Made by a program: the position numbers and the translations under genes. Source: Chaunax sp. Z400 (lineage: Eukaryota; Chordata; Actinopteri; Lophiiformes; Chaunacidae). From it: DNA of 64,000 bases. The stretch spans positions 7,191,501 to 7,255,500 of the forward strand of contig CM075186.1 in assembly GCA_037577475.1 (NCBI GenBank). Direction: 5' to 3'. Positions 1 to 11,296 of the stretch are shown in pieces; the stretch's first letter is position 1; each line of letters begins with the position of its first letter. Under the pieces are notes generated by a model. That model saw only the letters and a program-made list of their open reading frames with translations, was not told where the DNA came from and searched no databases.

Positions 1-514
1 GGTTAGGGTTAGGGTTAGGGTTTGGGCTAGGGTTAGGGTTGGAGCTAGGGTTAGGGTTTGGGCTAGGGTTAGGGTTAGGGTTAGAGCTAGGGTTAGGGTT
101 AGGGTTTGGGCTAGGGTTAGGGTTAGGGTTTGGGTTAGGGTTAGGGTTAGAGCTAGGGTTAGGGTTAGGGTTTGGGCTAGGGTTAGAGTTAGGGTTTGGG
201 CTAGGGCTAGAGTTAGGGCTAGGGTTAGGGTTAGGGTTAGGGTTTGGGTTAGGGTTAGGGTTTGGGCTAGGGTTAGGGTTAAGGTTTGGGTTAGGGTTAG
301 GGTTTGAGCTAGGGTTAGGGTTAGGGTTTGGGCTAGGGTTAGGGTTTGGGCTAGGGTTAGGGTTTGGGCTAGGGTTAGGGTTTGAGCTAGGGTTAGGGTT
401 AGGGTTAGGGTTTGAGGTAGGGTTAGGGTTAGGGTTTGAGCTAGGGTTAGGGTTAGGGTTAGAGCTAGGGTTAGGGTTAGGTTAGGTTAGGTTAGGTTAG
501 GTTAGGTTAGGGTT
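1..514 (+). repeat. Degenerate telomere-like array A1 (TTAGGG on + strand)
   Basis: Short arrays of TTAGGG are mixed with variant units in which TTTGGGC, TTTGAGC or TTAGAGC precedes TAGGG. The block matches the right-hand ends of arrays A2 (about 5,930-6,406) and A3 (about 10,820-11,296), so it is probably the truncated right end of a longer array that continues left of the window. It ends in six TTAGG pentamers at 477-506 and then joins spacer S1. Nothing here looks like a coding gene. Confidence 0.93.
477..506 (+). repeat. Six TTAGG pentamers at the array/spacer boundary
   Basis: Six consecutive TTAGG units replace the hexamer just before spacer S1. The same run is present at 6,369-6,398 before S2 and at 11,259-11,288 before S3, where the last unit has changed to TTAGC. 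The run is absent before S4-S7, so it marks the left-hand family of blocks. Confidence 0.9.
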
Positions 515-1861
515 AAGGGGATAAAAACTCAATCGGGACCCCACAAGGGTTGGTAACTTTGCAATGGAAGGTTGTAGAGACTCGGGGATAAGGTCCGTCA
601 AGGAGTTTATGGGTTCTCTGAGAACGCCAGCAGTTGTCCCGAGTCTCTACGATTTATGGTTCCCGAGATAAGACGTATTTATGGGGATTTTTGGAATGTT
701 TGTATCTCGGGAACGGAAGGTCGTAGAGACTCGGGGACAAGTCTGGCGTGTTCAGAGACCCCGAATTATGTCCGACGGATCAGGGTCCCGAGTCTCTACG
801 ACCTTCCCTTCCCCAGACATGACATAACAAAGTAGGGGGATATACTGAATATGTGTATCTCGGGAACGGAAGGTTGTAGAGACTCGAGGAGAAGTCTGGT
901 GTGTTCAGCGCCCCTGAAATATGGCAGACGGATCTTGGTTCCAACTTGCTCCGACCTTCGGTTCCTGAGTTATACTTAAGTTTATTTTCTCATTGGAGAT
1001 GAATGGGGCTTGGCGCACCTATACTGAATATGTGTATCTCGGGAACGGAAGGTCGTAGAGACTCGGGGAGAAGTCTGGCGTGTTCAGAGACCCCGAATTA
1101 TGTCCGACGGATCAGGGTCCCGAGTCTCTACGACCTTCCGTTCCCGAGTTATGCTTAAGTTTATTTTCTCATTGGAGATGAATGGGGCTTGGCGCACCTA
1201 TACTGAATATGTGTATCTCGGGAACGGAAGGTCGTAGAGACTCGGGGACAAGTCTGGCGTGTTCAGAGACCCCGAATTATGTCCGACGGATCAGGGTCCC
1301 GAGTCTCTACGAGCTTCCGTTCCCGAGTTATGCTTAAGTTTATTTTCCCATTGAAGTGAATGGGGTTTGGTGCGCCTATACTGAATATTTGTATCTCGGG
1401 AACGGAAGGTCGTAGAGACTCGGGACCAACGTCCGTCTAGGGGTTTAAGTGGTTTTTGAGAACGCTGGTCTTTGTCCCGAGTCGCTACGACCTTCCGTTC
1501 CTCAGATATGACATGTCCAGTAGGGGCGTATTTTGAATATGTGTATCTCGGGAACGGAAGGTCGTAGAGACTCAGGGAAAAGTCTGGCATGTTCAGGGAC
1601 CCCAAATTATGGCAGACGGAGCTTGGTCCCGAGTCTGTACGACCTTCTGTTCCCGAGTTATAGACCGAAATGTGTCCCCCATTGGAAATGAAAGGGTGCC
1701 AGATCGAGTGAAAATTTCACTAAGTGTTGAGGCCAAAATCGTGTGTCCAGGAAGTGTGTAGGAGCACGTTTCAGGCAATTTGGAGTTGATTGGTACCATT
1801 TGTGGAGTAAGTTTTTTGAACCCATACTTACCTCTATGGGTGAATGGTGTAGTGTTAGGGG
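515..1861. repeat. Subtelomeric spacer S1, full-length hairpin-module unit (~1.35 kb)
   Basis: This non-telomeric unit lies between arrays A1 and A2. It is a series of modules beginning with CTCGGGAACGGAAGGTCG and closed about 50 bp later by the reverse complement, CGACCTTCCGTTCCCGAG. Direct arms begin near 706, 859, 1038, 1216, 1395 and 1546, and inverted arms near 787, 1119, 1297, 1475 and 1628. Two adjacent modules (about 968-1146 and 1147-1324) form a roughly 179-bp tandem repeat. The right 200 bp is not modular and contains the conserved segment ending GTGTAGTGTTAGGGG that abuts the next array. Small minus-strand open frames of 104 and 68 codons recur in the copies, but they simply run through the module arms and resemble no family known to me. 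Confidence 0.9.
1038..1148. repeat. Perfect 30-bp inverted repeat (hairpin module) inside S1
   Basis: Positions 1038-1067 and 1119-1148 are exact reverse complements over 30 bp, separated by a 51-bp loop. The arms start CTCGGGAACGG and end CCGTTCCCGAG. Transcribed, or single-stranded during replication, this would form a stable stem. The other modules in the unit have the same layout with one to a few mismatches in the arms. Confidence 0.92.
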
Positions 1862-4800
1862 ATTAGGGTTTGGGCTAGGGTTAGGGTTTGAGCTAGGGTT
1901 AGGGTTAGGGTTTGAGCTAGGGTTAGGGTTAGGGTTTGAGCTAGGGTTAGGGTTAGGGTTAGGGTTTGAGCTAGGGTTAGGGTTAGGGTTAGGGTTTGGG
2001 CTAGGGTTAGGGTTAGGGTTTGGGCTAGGGTTAGGGTTAGGGTTTGAGCTAGGGTTAGGGTTAGGGTTTGAGCTAGGGTTAGGGTTAGGGTTTGAGCTAG
2101 GGTTAGGGTTAGGGTTTGAGCTAGGGTTAGGGTTAGGGTTAGGGTTTGAGCTAGGGTTAGGGTTAGGGTTTGAGCTAGGGTTAGGGTTAGGGTTTGAGCT
2201 AGGGTTAGGGTTTGAGCTAGGGTTAGGGTTAGGGTTAGGGTTTGAGCTAGGGTTAGGGTTAGGGTTTGAGCTAGGGTTAGGGTTACGGTTTGAGCTAGGG
2301 TTAGGGTTAGGGTTTGGGCTAGGGTTAGGGTTAGGGTTAGGGTTTGAGCTAGGGTTAGGGTTAGGGTTTGAGCTAGGGTTAGGGTTAGGGTTTGGGCTAG
2401 GGTTAGGGTTAGGGTTTGAGCTAGGGTTAGGGTTAGGGTTTGAGGTAGGGTTAGGGTTAGGGTTAGAGTTTGAGCTAGGGTTAGGGTTTGAGCTAGGGTT
2501 AGGGTTAGGGTTTGAGCTAGGGTTAGGGTTAGGGTTTGAGCTAGGGTTAGGGTTAGGGTTTGGGCTAGGGTTAGGGTTAGGGTTTGAGCTAGGGTTAGGG
2601 TTAGGGTTTGAGCTAGGGTTAGGGTTAGGGTTTGAGCTAGGGTTAGGGTTAGGGTTTGAGCTATGGTTAGGGTTAGGGTTTGAGCTAGGGTTAGGGTTAG
2701 GGTTAGGGTTTGAGCTAGGGTTAGGGTTAGGGTTTGAGCTAGGGTTAGGGTTAGGGTTAGGGTTTGGGCTAGGGTTAGGGTTAGGGTTTGAGCTAGGGTT
2801 AGGGTTAGGGTTTGAGCTAGGGTTAGGGTTAGGGTTTGAGCTAGGGTTAGGGTTAGGGTTTGAGCTAGGGTTAGGGTTAGGGTTAGGGTTTGAGGTAGGG
2901 TTAGGGTTAGGGTTTGAGCTAGGGTTAGGGTTAGGGTTTGAGCTAGGGTTAGGGTTAGGGTTTGAGCTAGGGTTAGGGTTTGAGCTAGGGTTAGGGTTTG
3001 GGCTAGGGTTAGGGTTAGGGTTTGAGCTAGGGTTAGGGTTAGGGTTTGAGCTAGGGTTAGGGTTAGGGTTAGGGTTTCAGCTAGGGTTAGGGTTAGGGTT
3101 TGAGCTAAGGTTAGGGTTAGGGTTTGAGCTAGGGTTAGGGTTAGGGTTTGAGCTAAGGTTAGGGTTAAGGTTTGAGCTAGGGTTAGGGTTAGGGTTTGAG
3201 CTAGGGTTAGGGTTAGGGTTTGGGCTAGGGTTAGGGTTAGGGTTTGAGCTAGGGTTAAGGTTAGGGTTTGAGCTAGGGTTAGGGTTAGGGTTAGGGTTTG
3301 AGCTAGGGTTAGGGTTAGGGTTTGAGCTAGGGTTAGGGTTAGGGTTTGAGCTAGGGTTAGGGTTAGGGTTTGAGCTAGGGTTAGGGTTAGGGTTTGAGCT
3401 AGGGTTAGGGTTAGGGTTAGGGTTTTGGCTAGGGTTAGGGTTAGGGTTTGAGCTAGGGTTAGGGTTAGGGTTTGAGCTAGGGTTAGGGTTAGGGTTTGAG
3501 CTAGGGTTAGGGTTAGGGTTTGAGCTATGGTTAGGGTTAGGGTTTGAGCTAGGGTTAGGGTTAGGGTTAGGGTTTGAGCTAGGGTTAGGGTTAGGGTTTG
3601 AGCTAGGGTTAGGGTTAGGGTTAGGGTTTGGGCTAGGGTTAGGGTTAGGGTTTGAGCTAGGGTTAGGGTTAGGGTTTGAGCTAGGGTTAGGGTTAGGGTT
3701 TGAGCTAGGGTTAGGGTTAGGGTTTGAGCTAGGGTTAGGGTTAGGGTTAGGGTTTGAGCTAGGGTTAGGGTTAGGGTTTGAGCTAGGGTTAGGGTTAGGG
3801 TTTGAGCTAGGGTTAGGGTTAGGGTTTGAGCTAGGGTTAGGGTTTGAGCTAGGGTTAGGGTTTGGGCTAGGGTTAGGGTTAGGGTTTGAGCTAGGGTTAG
3901 GGTTAGGGTTAGGGTTTGAGCTAGGGTTAGGGTTAGGGTTTGAGCTAGGGTTAGGGTTAGGGTTAGGGTTTGAGCTAGGGTTAGGGTTAGGGTTTGAGCT
4001 AGGGTTAGGGTTTGAGCTAGGGTTAGGGTTAGGGTTTGAGCTAGGGTTAGGGTTAGGGTTTGAGCTAGGGTTAGGGTTAGGGTTTGAGCTAGGGTTAGGG
4101 TTAGGGTTTGAGCTAGGGTTAGGGTTAGCGTTAGGGTTTGAGCTAGGGTTAGGGTTAGGGTTTGAGCTAGGGTTAGGGTTAGGGTTTGGGCTAGGGTTAG
4201 GGTTAGGGTTTGAGCTAGGGTTAGGGTTAGGGTTTGAGGTAGGGTTAGGGTTAGGGTTAGGGTTTGAGCTAGGGTTAGGGTTTGAGCTAGGGTTAGGGTT
4301 AGGGTTTGAGCTAGGGTTAGGGTTAGGGTTTGAGCTAGGGTTAGGGTTAGGGTTAGGGTTTGAGCTAGGGTTAGGGTTTGAGCTAGGGTTAGGGTTAGGG
4401 TTTGGGCTAGGGTTAGGGTTAGGGTTTGAGCTAGGGTTAGGGTTAGGGTTTGAGCTAGGGTTAGGGTTAGGGTTTGAGCTAGGGTTAGGGTTAGGGTTTG
4501 AGCTAGGGTTAGGGTTAGGGTTAGGGTTTGAGCTAGGGTTAGGGTTAGGGTTTGAGCAAGGGTTAGGGTTAGGGTTTGAGCTAGGATTAGGGTTAGGGTT
4601 AGGGTTTGAGCTAGGGTTAGGGTTAGGGTTTGAGCTAGGGTTAGGGTTAGGGTTAGGGTTTGGGCTAGGGTTAGGGTTAGGGTTTGAGCTAGGGTTAGGG
4701 TTAGGGTTAGGGTTTGGGCTAGGGTTAGGGTTAGGGTTTGAGCTAGGGTTAGGGTTAGGGTTTGAGCTAGGGTTAGGGTTAGGGTTTGAGCCAGGGTTAG

Positions 4801-6406
4801 GGTTTGAGCTAGGGTTAGGGTTAGGGTTAGGGTTTGAGCTAGGGTTAGGGTTAGGGTTTGAGCTAGGGTTAGGGTTAGGGTTAGGGTTTGAGCTAGGGTT
4901 AGGGTTTGAGCTAGGGTTAGGGTTAGGGTTTGGGCTAGGGTTAGGGTTAGGGTTTGAGCTAGGGTTAGGGTTAGGGTTTGAGCTAGGGTTAGGGTTAGGG
5001 TTTGAGCTAGGGTTAGGGTTAGGGTTTGAGCTAGGGTTAGGGTTAGGGTTAGGGTTTGAGCTAGGGTTAGGGTTAGGGTTTGAGCAAGGGTTAGGGTTAG
5101 GGTTTGAGCTAGGATTAGGGTTAGGGTTAGGGTTTGGGCTAGGGTTAGGGTTAGGGTTTGAGGTAGGGTTAGGGTTAGGGTTAGGGTTTGGGCTAGGGTT
5201 AGGGTTAGGGTTTGAGCTAGGGTTAGGGTTAGGGTTTGAGCTAGGGTTAGGGTTAGGGTTTGAGCTAGGGTTAGGGTTAGGGTTTGAGCTAGGGTTAGGG
5301 TTAGGGTTAGGGTTTGAGCTGGAGTTAGGGTTAGGGTTTGAGCTAGGGTTAGGGTTAGGGTTCGAGCTAGGGTTAGGGTTTGAGCTAGGGTTAGGGTTTG
5401 GGCTAGGGTTAGGGTTAGGGTTTGAGCTAGGGTTAGGGTTAGGGTTTGAGCTAGGGTTAGGGTTAGGGTTAGGGTTTGAGCTAGGGTTAGGGTTAGGGTT
5501 AGGGTTTGAGCTAGGGTTAGGGTTAGGGTTTGAGCTAGGGTTAGGGTTTGAGCTAGGGTTAGGGTTAGGGTTAGGGTTTGAGCTAGGGTTAGGGTTAGGG
5601 TTTGAGCTAGGGTTAGGGTTAGGGTTTGAGCTAGGGTTAGGGTTAGGGTTTGAGCTAGGGTTAGGGTTAGGGTTTGAGCTAGGGTTAGGGTTAGGGTTAG
5701 GGTTTGAGCTAGGGTTAGGGTTAGGGTTTGAGCTAGGGTTAGGGTTAGGGTTTGGGCTAGGGTTAGAGCTAGGGTTAGGGTTTGGGCTAGGGTTAGGGTT
5801 TGAGCTAGGGTTAGGGTTACGGTTTGAGCTAGGGTTAGGGCTAGGGTTAGGGTTAGGGTTTGAGCTAGGGTTAGGGTTAGGGTTTGGGCTAGGGTTAGGG
5901 TTAGGGTTAGGGTTTGGGCTAGGGTTAGGGTTGGAGCTAGGGTTAGGGTTTGGGCTAGGGTTAGGGTTAGGGTTAGAGCTAGGGTTAGGGTTAGGGTTTG
6001 GGCTAGGGTTAGGGTTAGGGTTTGGGTTAGGGTTAGGGTTAGAGCTAGGGTTAGGGTTAGGGTTTGGGCTAGGGTTAGGGTTAGGGTTTGGGCTAGGGCT
6101 ACAGTTAGGGCTAGGGTTAGGGTTAGGGTTAGGGTTTGGGTTAGGGTTAGGGTTTGGGCTAGGGTTAGGGTTAAGGTTTGGGTTAGGGTTAGGGTTTGAG
6201 CTAGGGTTAGGGTTAGGGTTTGGGCTAGGGTTAGGGTTTGGGCTAGGGTTAGGGTTTGGGCTAGGGTTAGGGTTTGAGCTAGGGTTAGGGTTAGGGTTAG
6301 GGTTTGAGGTAGGGTTAGGGTTAGGGTTTGAGCTAGGGTTAGGGTTAGGGTTAGAGCTAGGGTTAGGGTTAGGTTAGGTTAGGTTAGGTTAGGTTAGGTT
6401 AGGGTT
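1862..6406 (+). repeat. Degenerate telomere-like array A2 (4.5 kb)
   Basis: The dominant unit is TTAGGG (one to three copies) followed by TTTGAGC-TAGGG, giving 18-, 24- and 30-bp periods. TTTGGGC is a frequent variant, and sporadic changes such as TTAAGG, TTACGG and CTATGG occur. Nearly all length changes are multiples of 6 bp, which is why a 1,544-codon open frame (Gly-Phe-Glu-Leu-Gly-Leu repeats) spans it. That frame is a by-product of the repeat and not a gene. The final ~480 bp has fewer TTTGAGC units and more TTTGGGC and TTAGAGC units, and matches A1. Confidence 0.93.
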
Positions 6407-7753
6407 AAGGGGATAAAAACTCAATCGGGACCCCACAAGGGTTGGTAACTTTGCAATGGAAGGTTGTAGAGACTCGGGGATAAGGTCCGTCAAGGAGTTT
6501 ATGGGTTCTCTGAGAACGCCAGCAGTTGTCCCGAGTCTCTACGATTTATGGTTCCCGAGATAAGACGTATTTATGGGGATTTTTGGAATGTTTGTATCTC
6601 GGGAACGGAAGGTCGTAGAGACTCGGGGACAAGTCTGGCGTGTTCAGAGACCCCGAATTATGTCCGACGGATCAGGGTCCCGAGTCTCTACGACCTTCCC
6701 TTCCCCAGACATGACATAACAAAGTAGGGGGATATACTGAATATGTGTATCTCGGGAACGGAAGGTTGTAGAGACTCGGGGAGAAGTCTGGTGTGTTCAG
6801 CGCCCCTGAAATATGGCAGACGGATCTTGGTTCCAACTTGCTCCGACCTTCGGTTCCTGAGTTATACTTAAGTTTATTTTCTCATTGGAGATGAATGGGG
6901 CTTGGCGCACCTATACTGAATATGTGTATCTCGGGAACGGAAGGTCGTAGAGACTCGGGGAGAAGTCTGGCGTGTTCAGAGACCCCGAATTATGTCCGAC
7001 GGATCAGGGTCCCGAGTCTCTACGACCTTCCGTTCCCGAGTTATGCTTAAGTTTATTTTCTCATTGGAGATGAATGGGGCTTGGCGCACCTATACTGAAT
7101 ATGTGTATCTCGGGAACGGAAGGTCGTAGAGACTCGGGGACAAGTCTGGCGTGTTCAGAGACCCCGAATTATGTCCGACGGATCAGGGTCCCGAGTCTCT
7201 ACGAGCTTCCGTTCCCGAGTTATGCTTAAGTTTATTTTCCCATTGAAGTGAATGGGGTTTGGTGCGCCTATACTGAATATTTGTATCTCGGGAACGGAAG
7301 GTCGTAGAGACTCGGGACCAACGTCCGTCTAGGGGTTTAAGTGGTTTTTGAGAACGCTGGTCTTTGTCCCGAGTCGCTACGACCTTCCGTTCCTCAGATA
7401 TGACATGTCCAGTAGGGGCGTATTTTGAATATGTGTATCTCGGGAACGGAAGGTCGTAGAGACTCAGGGAAAAGTCTGGCATGTTCAGGGACCCCAAATT
7501 ATGGCAGACGGAGCTTGGTCCCGAGTCTGTACGACCTTCTGTTCCCGAGTTATAGACCGAAATGTGTCCCCCATTGGAAATGAAAGGGTGCCAGATCGAG
7601 TGAAAATTTCACTAAGTGTTGAGGCCAAAATCGTGTGTCCAGGAAGTGTGTAGGAGCACGTTTCAGGCAATTTGGAGTTGATTGGTACCATTTGTGGAGT
7701 AAGTTTTTTGAACCCATACTTACCTCTATGGGTGAATGGTGTAGTGTTAGGGG
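6407..7753. repeat. Subtelomeric spacer S2, full length
   Basis: This is a copy of S1 displaced by exactly 5,892 bp. By eye the two are identical over the whole 1.35 kb, including both copies of the ~179-bp module. It is preceded by the same TTAGG pentamer run and followed by the same array start. S1+A2 and S2+A3 therefore form a recent tandem duplication. Confidence 0.92.
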
Positions 7754-10700
7754 ATTAGGGTTTGGGCTAGGGTTAGGGTTTGAGCTAGGGTTAGGGTTAG
7801 GGTTTGAGCTAGGGTTAGGGTTAGGGTTTGAGCTAGGGTTAGGGTTAGGGTTAGGGTTTGAGCTAGGGTTAGGGTTAGGGTTAGGGTTTGGGCTAGGGTT
7901 AGGGTTAGGGTTTGGGCTAGGGTTAGGGTTAGGGTTTGAGCTAGGGTTAGGGTTAGGGTTTGAGCTAGGGTTAGGGTTAGGGTTTGAGCTAGGGTTAGGG
8001 TTAGGGTTTGAGCTAGGGTTAGGGTTAGGGTTAGGGTTTGAGCTAGGGTTAGGGTTAGGGTTTGAGCTAGGGTTAGGGTTTGAGCTAGGGTTAGGGTTAG
8101 GGTTAGGGTTTGAGCTAGGGTTAGGGTTAGGGTTTGAGCTAGGGTTAGGGTTACGGTTTGAGCTAGGGTTAGGGTTAGGGTTTGGGCTAGGGTTAGGGTT
8201 AGGGTTAGGGTTTGAGCTAGGGTTAGGGTTAGGGTTTGAGCTAGGGTTAGGGTTAGGGTTTGGGCTAGGGTTAGGGTTAGGGTTTGAGCTAGGGTTAGGG
8301 TTAGGGTTTGAGCTAAGGTTAGGGTTAGGGTTTGAGCTAGGGTTAGGGTTAGGGTTTGAGCTACGGTTAGGGTTAAGGTTTGAGCTAGGGTTAGGGTTAG
8401 GGTTTGAGCTAGGGTTAGGGTTAGGGTTTGGTCTAGGGTTAGGGTTAGGGTTTGAGCTAGGGTTAGGGTTAGGGTTTGAGCTAGGGTTAGGGTTAGGGTT
8501 AGGGTTTGAGCTAGGGTTAGGGTTAGGGTTTGAGCTAGGGTTAGGGTTAGGGTTTGAGCTAGGGTTAGGGTTAGGGTTAGGGTTTGAGCTAGGGTTAGGG
8601 TTAGGGTTTGAGCTAGGGTTAGGGTTAGGGTTAGGGTTTGGGCTAGGGTTAGGGTTAGGGTTTGAGCTAGGGTTAGGGTTAGGGTTTGAGCTAGGGTTAG
8701 GGTTAGGGTTTGAGCTAGGGTTAGGGTTAGGGTTTGAGCTATGGTTAGGGTTAGGGTTTGAGCTAGGGTTAGGGTTAGGGTTAGGGTTTGAGCTAGGGTT
8801 AGGGTTAGGGTTTGAGCTAGGGTTAGGGTTAGGGTTAGGGTTTGGGCTAGGGTTAGGGTTAGGGTTTGAGCTAGGGTTAGGGTTAGGGTTTGAGCTAGGG
8901 TTAGGGTTAGGGTTTGAGCTAGGGTTAGGGTTAGGGTTTGAGCTAGGGTTAGGGTTAGGGTTAGGGTTTGAGCTAGGGTTAGGGTTAGGGTTTGAGCTAG
9001 GGTTAGGGTTAGGGTTTGAGCTAGGGTTAGGGTTAGGGTTTGAGCTAGGGTTAGGGTTAGGGTTTGAGCTAGGGTTAGGGTTAGGGTTTGAGCTAGGGTT
9101 AGGGTTTGAGCTAGGGTTAGGGTTTGGGCTAGGGTTAGGGTTAGGGTTTGAGCTAGGGTTAGGGTTAGGGTTTGAGCTAGGGTTAGGGTTAGGGTTAGGG
9201 TTTGAGCTAGGGTTAGGGTTAGGGTTTGAGCTAGGGTTAGGGTTAGGGTTAGGGTTTGAGCTAGGGTTAGGGTTAGGGTTTGAGCTAGGGTTAGGGTTTG
9301 AGCTAGGGTTAGGGTTAGGGTTAGGGTTTGAGCTAGGGTTAGGGTTAGGGTTTGAGCTAGGGTTAGGGTTAGGGTTTGAGCTAGGGTTAGGGTTAGGGTT
9401 TGAGCTAGGGTTAGGGTTAGGGTTAGGGTTTGAGCTAGGGTTAGGGTTAGGGTTTGAGCTAGGGTTAGGGTTAGGGTTTGGGCTAGGGTTAGGGTTAGGG
9501 TTTGAGCTAGGGTTAGGGTTAGGGTTTGAGGTAGGGTTAGGGTTAGGGTTAGGGTTTGAGCTAGGGTTAGGGTTTGAGCTAGGGTTAGGGTTAGGGTTTG
9601 AGCTAGGGTTAGGGTTAGGGTTTGAGCTAGGGTTAGGGTTAGGGTTAGGGTTTGAGCTAGGGTTAGGGTTTGAGCTAGGGTTAGGGTTAGGGTTTGGGCT
9701 AGGGTTAGGGTTAGGGTTTGAGCTAGGGTTAGGGTTAGGGTTTGAGCTAGGGTTAGGGTTAGGGTTTGAGCTAGGGTTAGGGTTAGGGTTTGAGCTAGGG
9801 TTAGGCTTAGGGTTAGGGTTTGAGCTAGGGTTAGGGTTAGGGTTTGAGCAAGGGTTAGGGTTAGGGTTTGAGCTAGGATTAGGGTTAGGGTTAGGGTTTG
9901 AGCTAGGGTTAGGGTTAGGGTTTGAGCTAGTGTTAGGGTTAGGGTTAGGGTTTGGGCTAGGGTTAGGGTTAGGGTTTGAGCTAGGGTTAGGGTTAGGGTT
10001 AGGGTTTGGGCTAGGGTTAGGGTTAGGGTTTGAGCTAGGGTTAGGGTTAGGGTTTGAGCTAGGGTTAGGGTTAGGGTTTGAGCTAGGGTTAGGGTTAGGG
10101 TTTGAGCTAGGGTTAGGGTTAGGGTTAGGGTTTGAGCTGGAGTTAGGGTTAGGGTTTGAGCTAGGGTTAGAGTTAGGGTTCGAGCTAGGGTTAGGGTTTG
10201 AACTAGGGTTAGGGTTTGGGCTAGGGTTAGGGTTAGGGTTTGAGCTAGGGTTAGGGTTAGGGTTTGAGCTAGGGTTAGGGTTAGGGTTAGGGTTTGAGCT
10301 AGGGTTAGGGTTAGGGTTAGGGTTTGAGCTAGGGTTAGGGTTAGGGTTTGAGCTAGGGTTAGGGTTTGAGCTAGGGTTAGGGTTAGGGTTAGGGTTTGAG
10401 CTAGGGTTAGGGTTAGGGTTTGAGCTAGGGTTAGGGTTAGGGTTTGAGCTAGGGTTAGGGTTAGGGTTTGAGCTAGGGTTAGGGTTAGGGTTTGAGCTAG
10501 GGTTAGGGTTAGGGTTTGAGCTAGGGTTAGGGTTAGGGTTTGAGCTAGGGTTAGGGTTAGGGTTTGAGCTAGGGTTAGGGTTAGGGTTAGGGTTTGAGCT
10601 AGGGTTAGGGTTAGGGTTTGAGCTAGGGTTAGGGTTAGGGTTTGGGCTAGGGTTAGAGCTAGGGTTAGGGTTTGGGCTAGGGTTAGGGTTTGACCTAGGG

Positions 10701-11296
10701 TTAGGGTTACGGTTTGAGCTAGGGTTAGGGCTAGGGTTAGGGTTAGGGTTTGAGCTAGGGTTAGGGTTAGGGTTTGGGCTAGGGTTAGGGTTAGGGTTAT
10801 GGTTTGGGCTAGGGTTAGGGTTGGAGCTAGGGTTAGGGTTTGGGCTAGGGTTAGGGTTAGGGTTAGAGCTAGGGTTAGGGTTAGGGTTTGGGCTAGGGTT
10901 AGGGTTAGGGTTTGGGTTAGGGTTAGGGTTAGAGCTAGGGTTAGGGTTAGGGTTTGGGCTAGGGTTAGGGTTAGGGTTTGGGCTAGGGCTAGAGTTAGGG
11001 CTAGGGTTAGGGTTAGGGTTAGGGTTTGGGTTAGGGTTAGGGTTTGGGCTAGGGTTAGGGTTAAGGTTTGGGTTAGGGTTAGGGTTTGAGCTAGGGTTAG
11101 GGTTAGGGTTTGGGCTAGGGTTAGGGTTTGGGCTAGGGTTAGGGTTTGGGCTAGGGTTAGGGTTTGACCTAGGGTTAGGGTTAGGGTTAGGGTTTGAGGT
11201 AGGGTTAGGGTTAGGGTTTGAGCTAGGGTTAGGGTTAGGGTTAGAGCTAGGGTTAGGGTTAGGTTAGGTTAGGTTAGGTTAGGTTAGCTTAGGGTT
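7754..11296 (+). repeat. Degenerate telomere-like array A3 (3.5 kb)
   Basis: Composition is as in A2, and its left and right ends match those of A2. A3 is about 1,002 bp shorter than A2, a multiple of 6, so the difference is consistent with loss or gain of whole repeat units inside otherwise homologous arrays. It carries private changes such as GTTATGG near 10,798 and TTTGACC near 10,691 and 11,164. Confidence 0.92.

Noticed and set aside
477..506. TTAGG runs as evidence of arthropod origin
   Set aside because: TTAGGG dominates overwhelmingly and the single-copy part carries vertebrate genes and fish repeats.
1291..1799. Recurrent 104- and 68-codon minus-strand frames in each spacer
   Set aside because: They persist only because the spacer copies are nearly identical. 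They run through inverted module arms and have no recognisable domain.
1743..6377. 1,544-codon plus-strand frame starting MSRKCVGARF in the spacer
   Set aside because: The start lies in the spacer's conserved right end and the rest is the satellite. The same happens after S2, S3, S4, S5, S6 and S7 because the spacer is copied, not because a gene is conserved.
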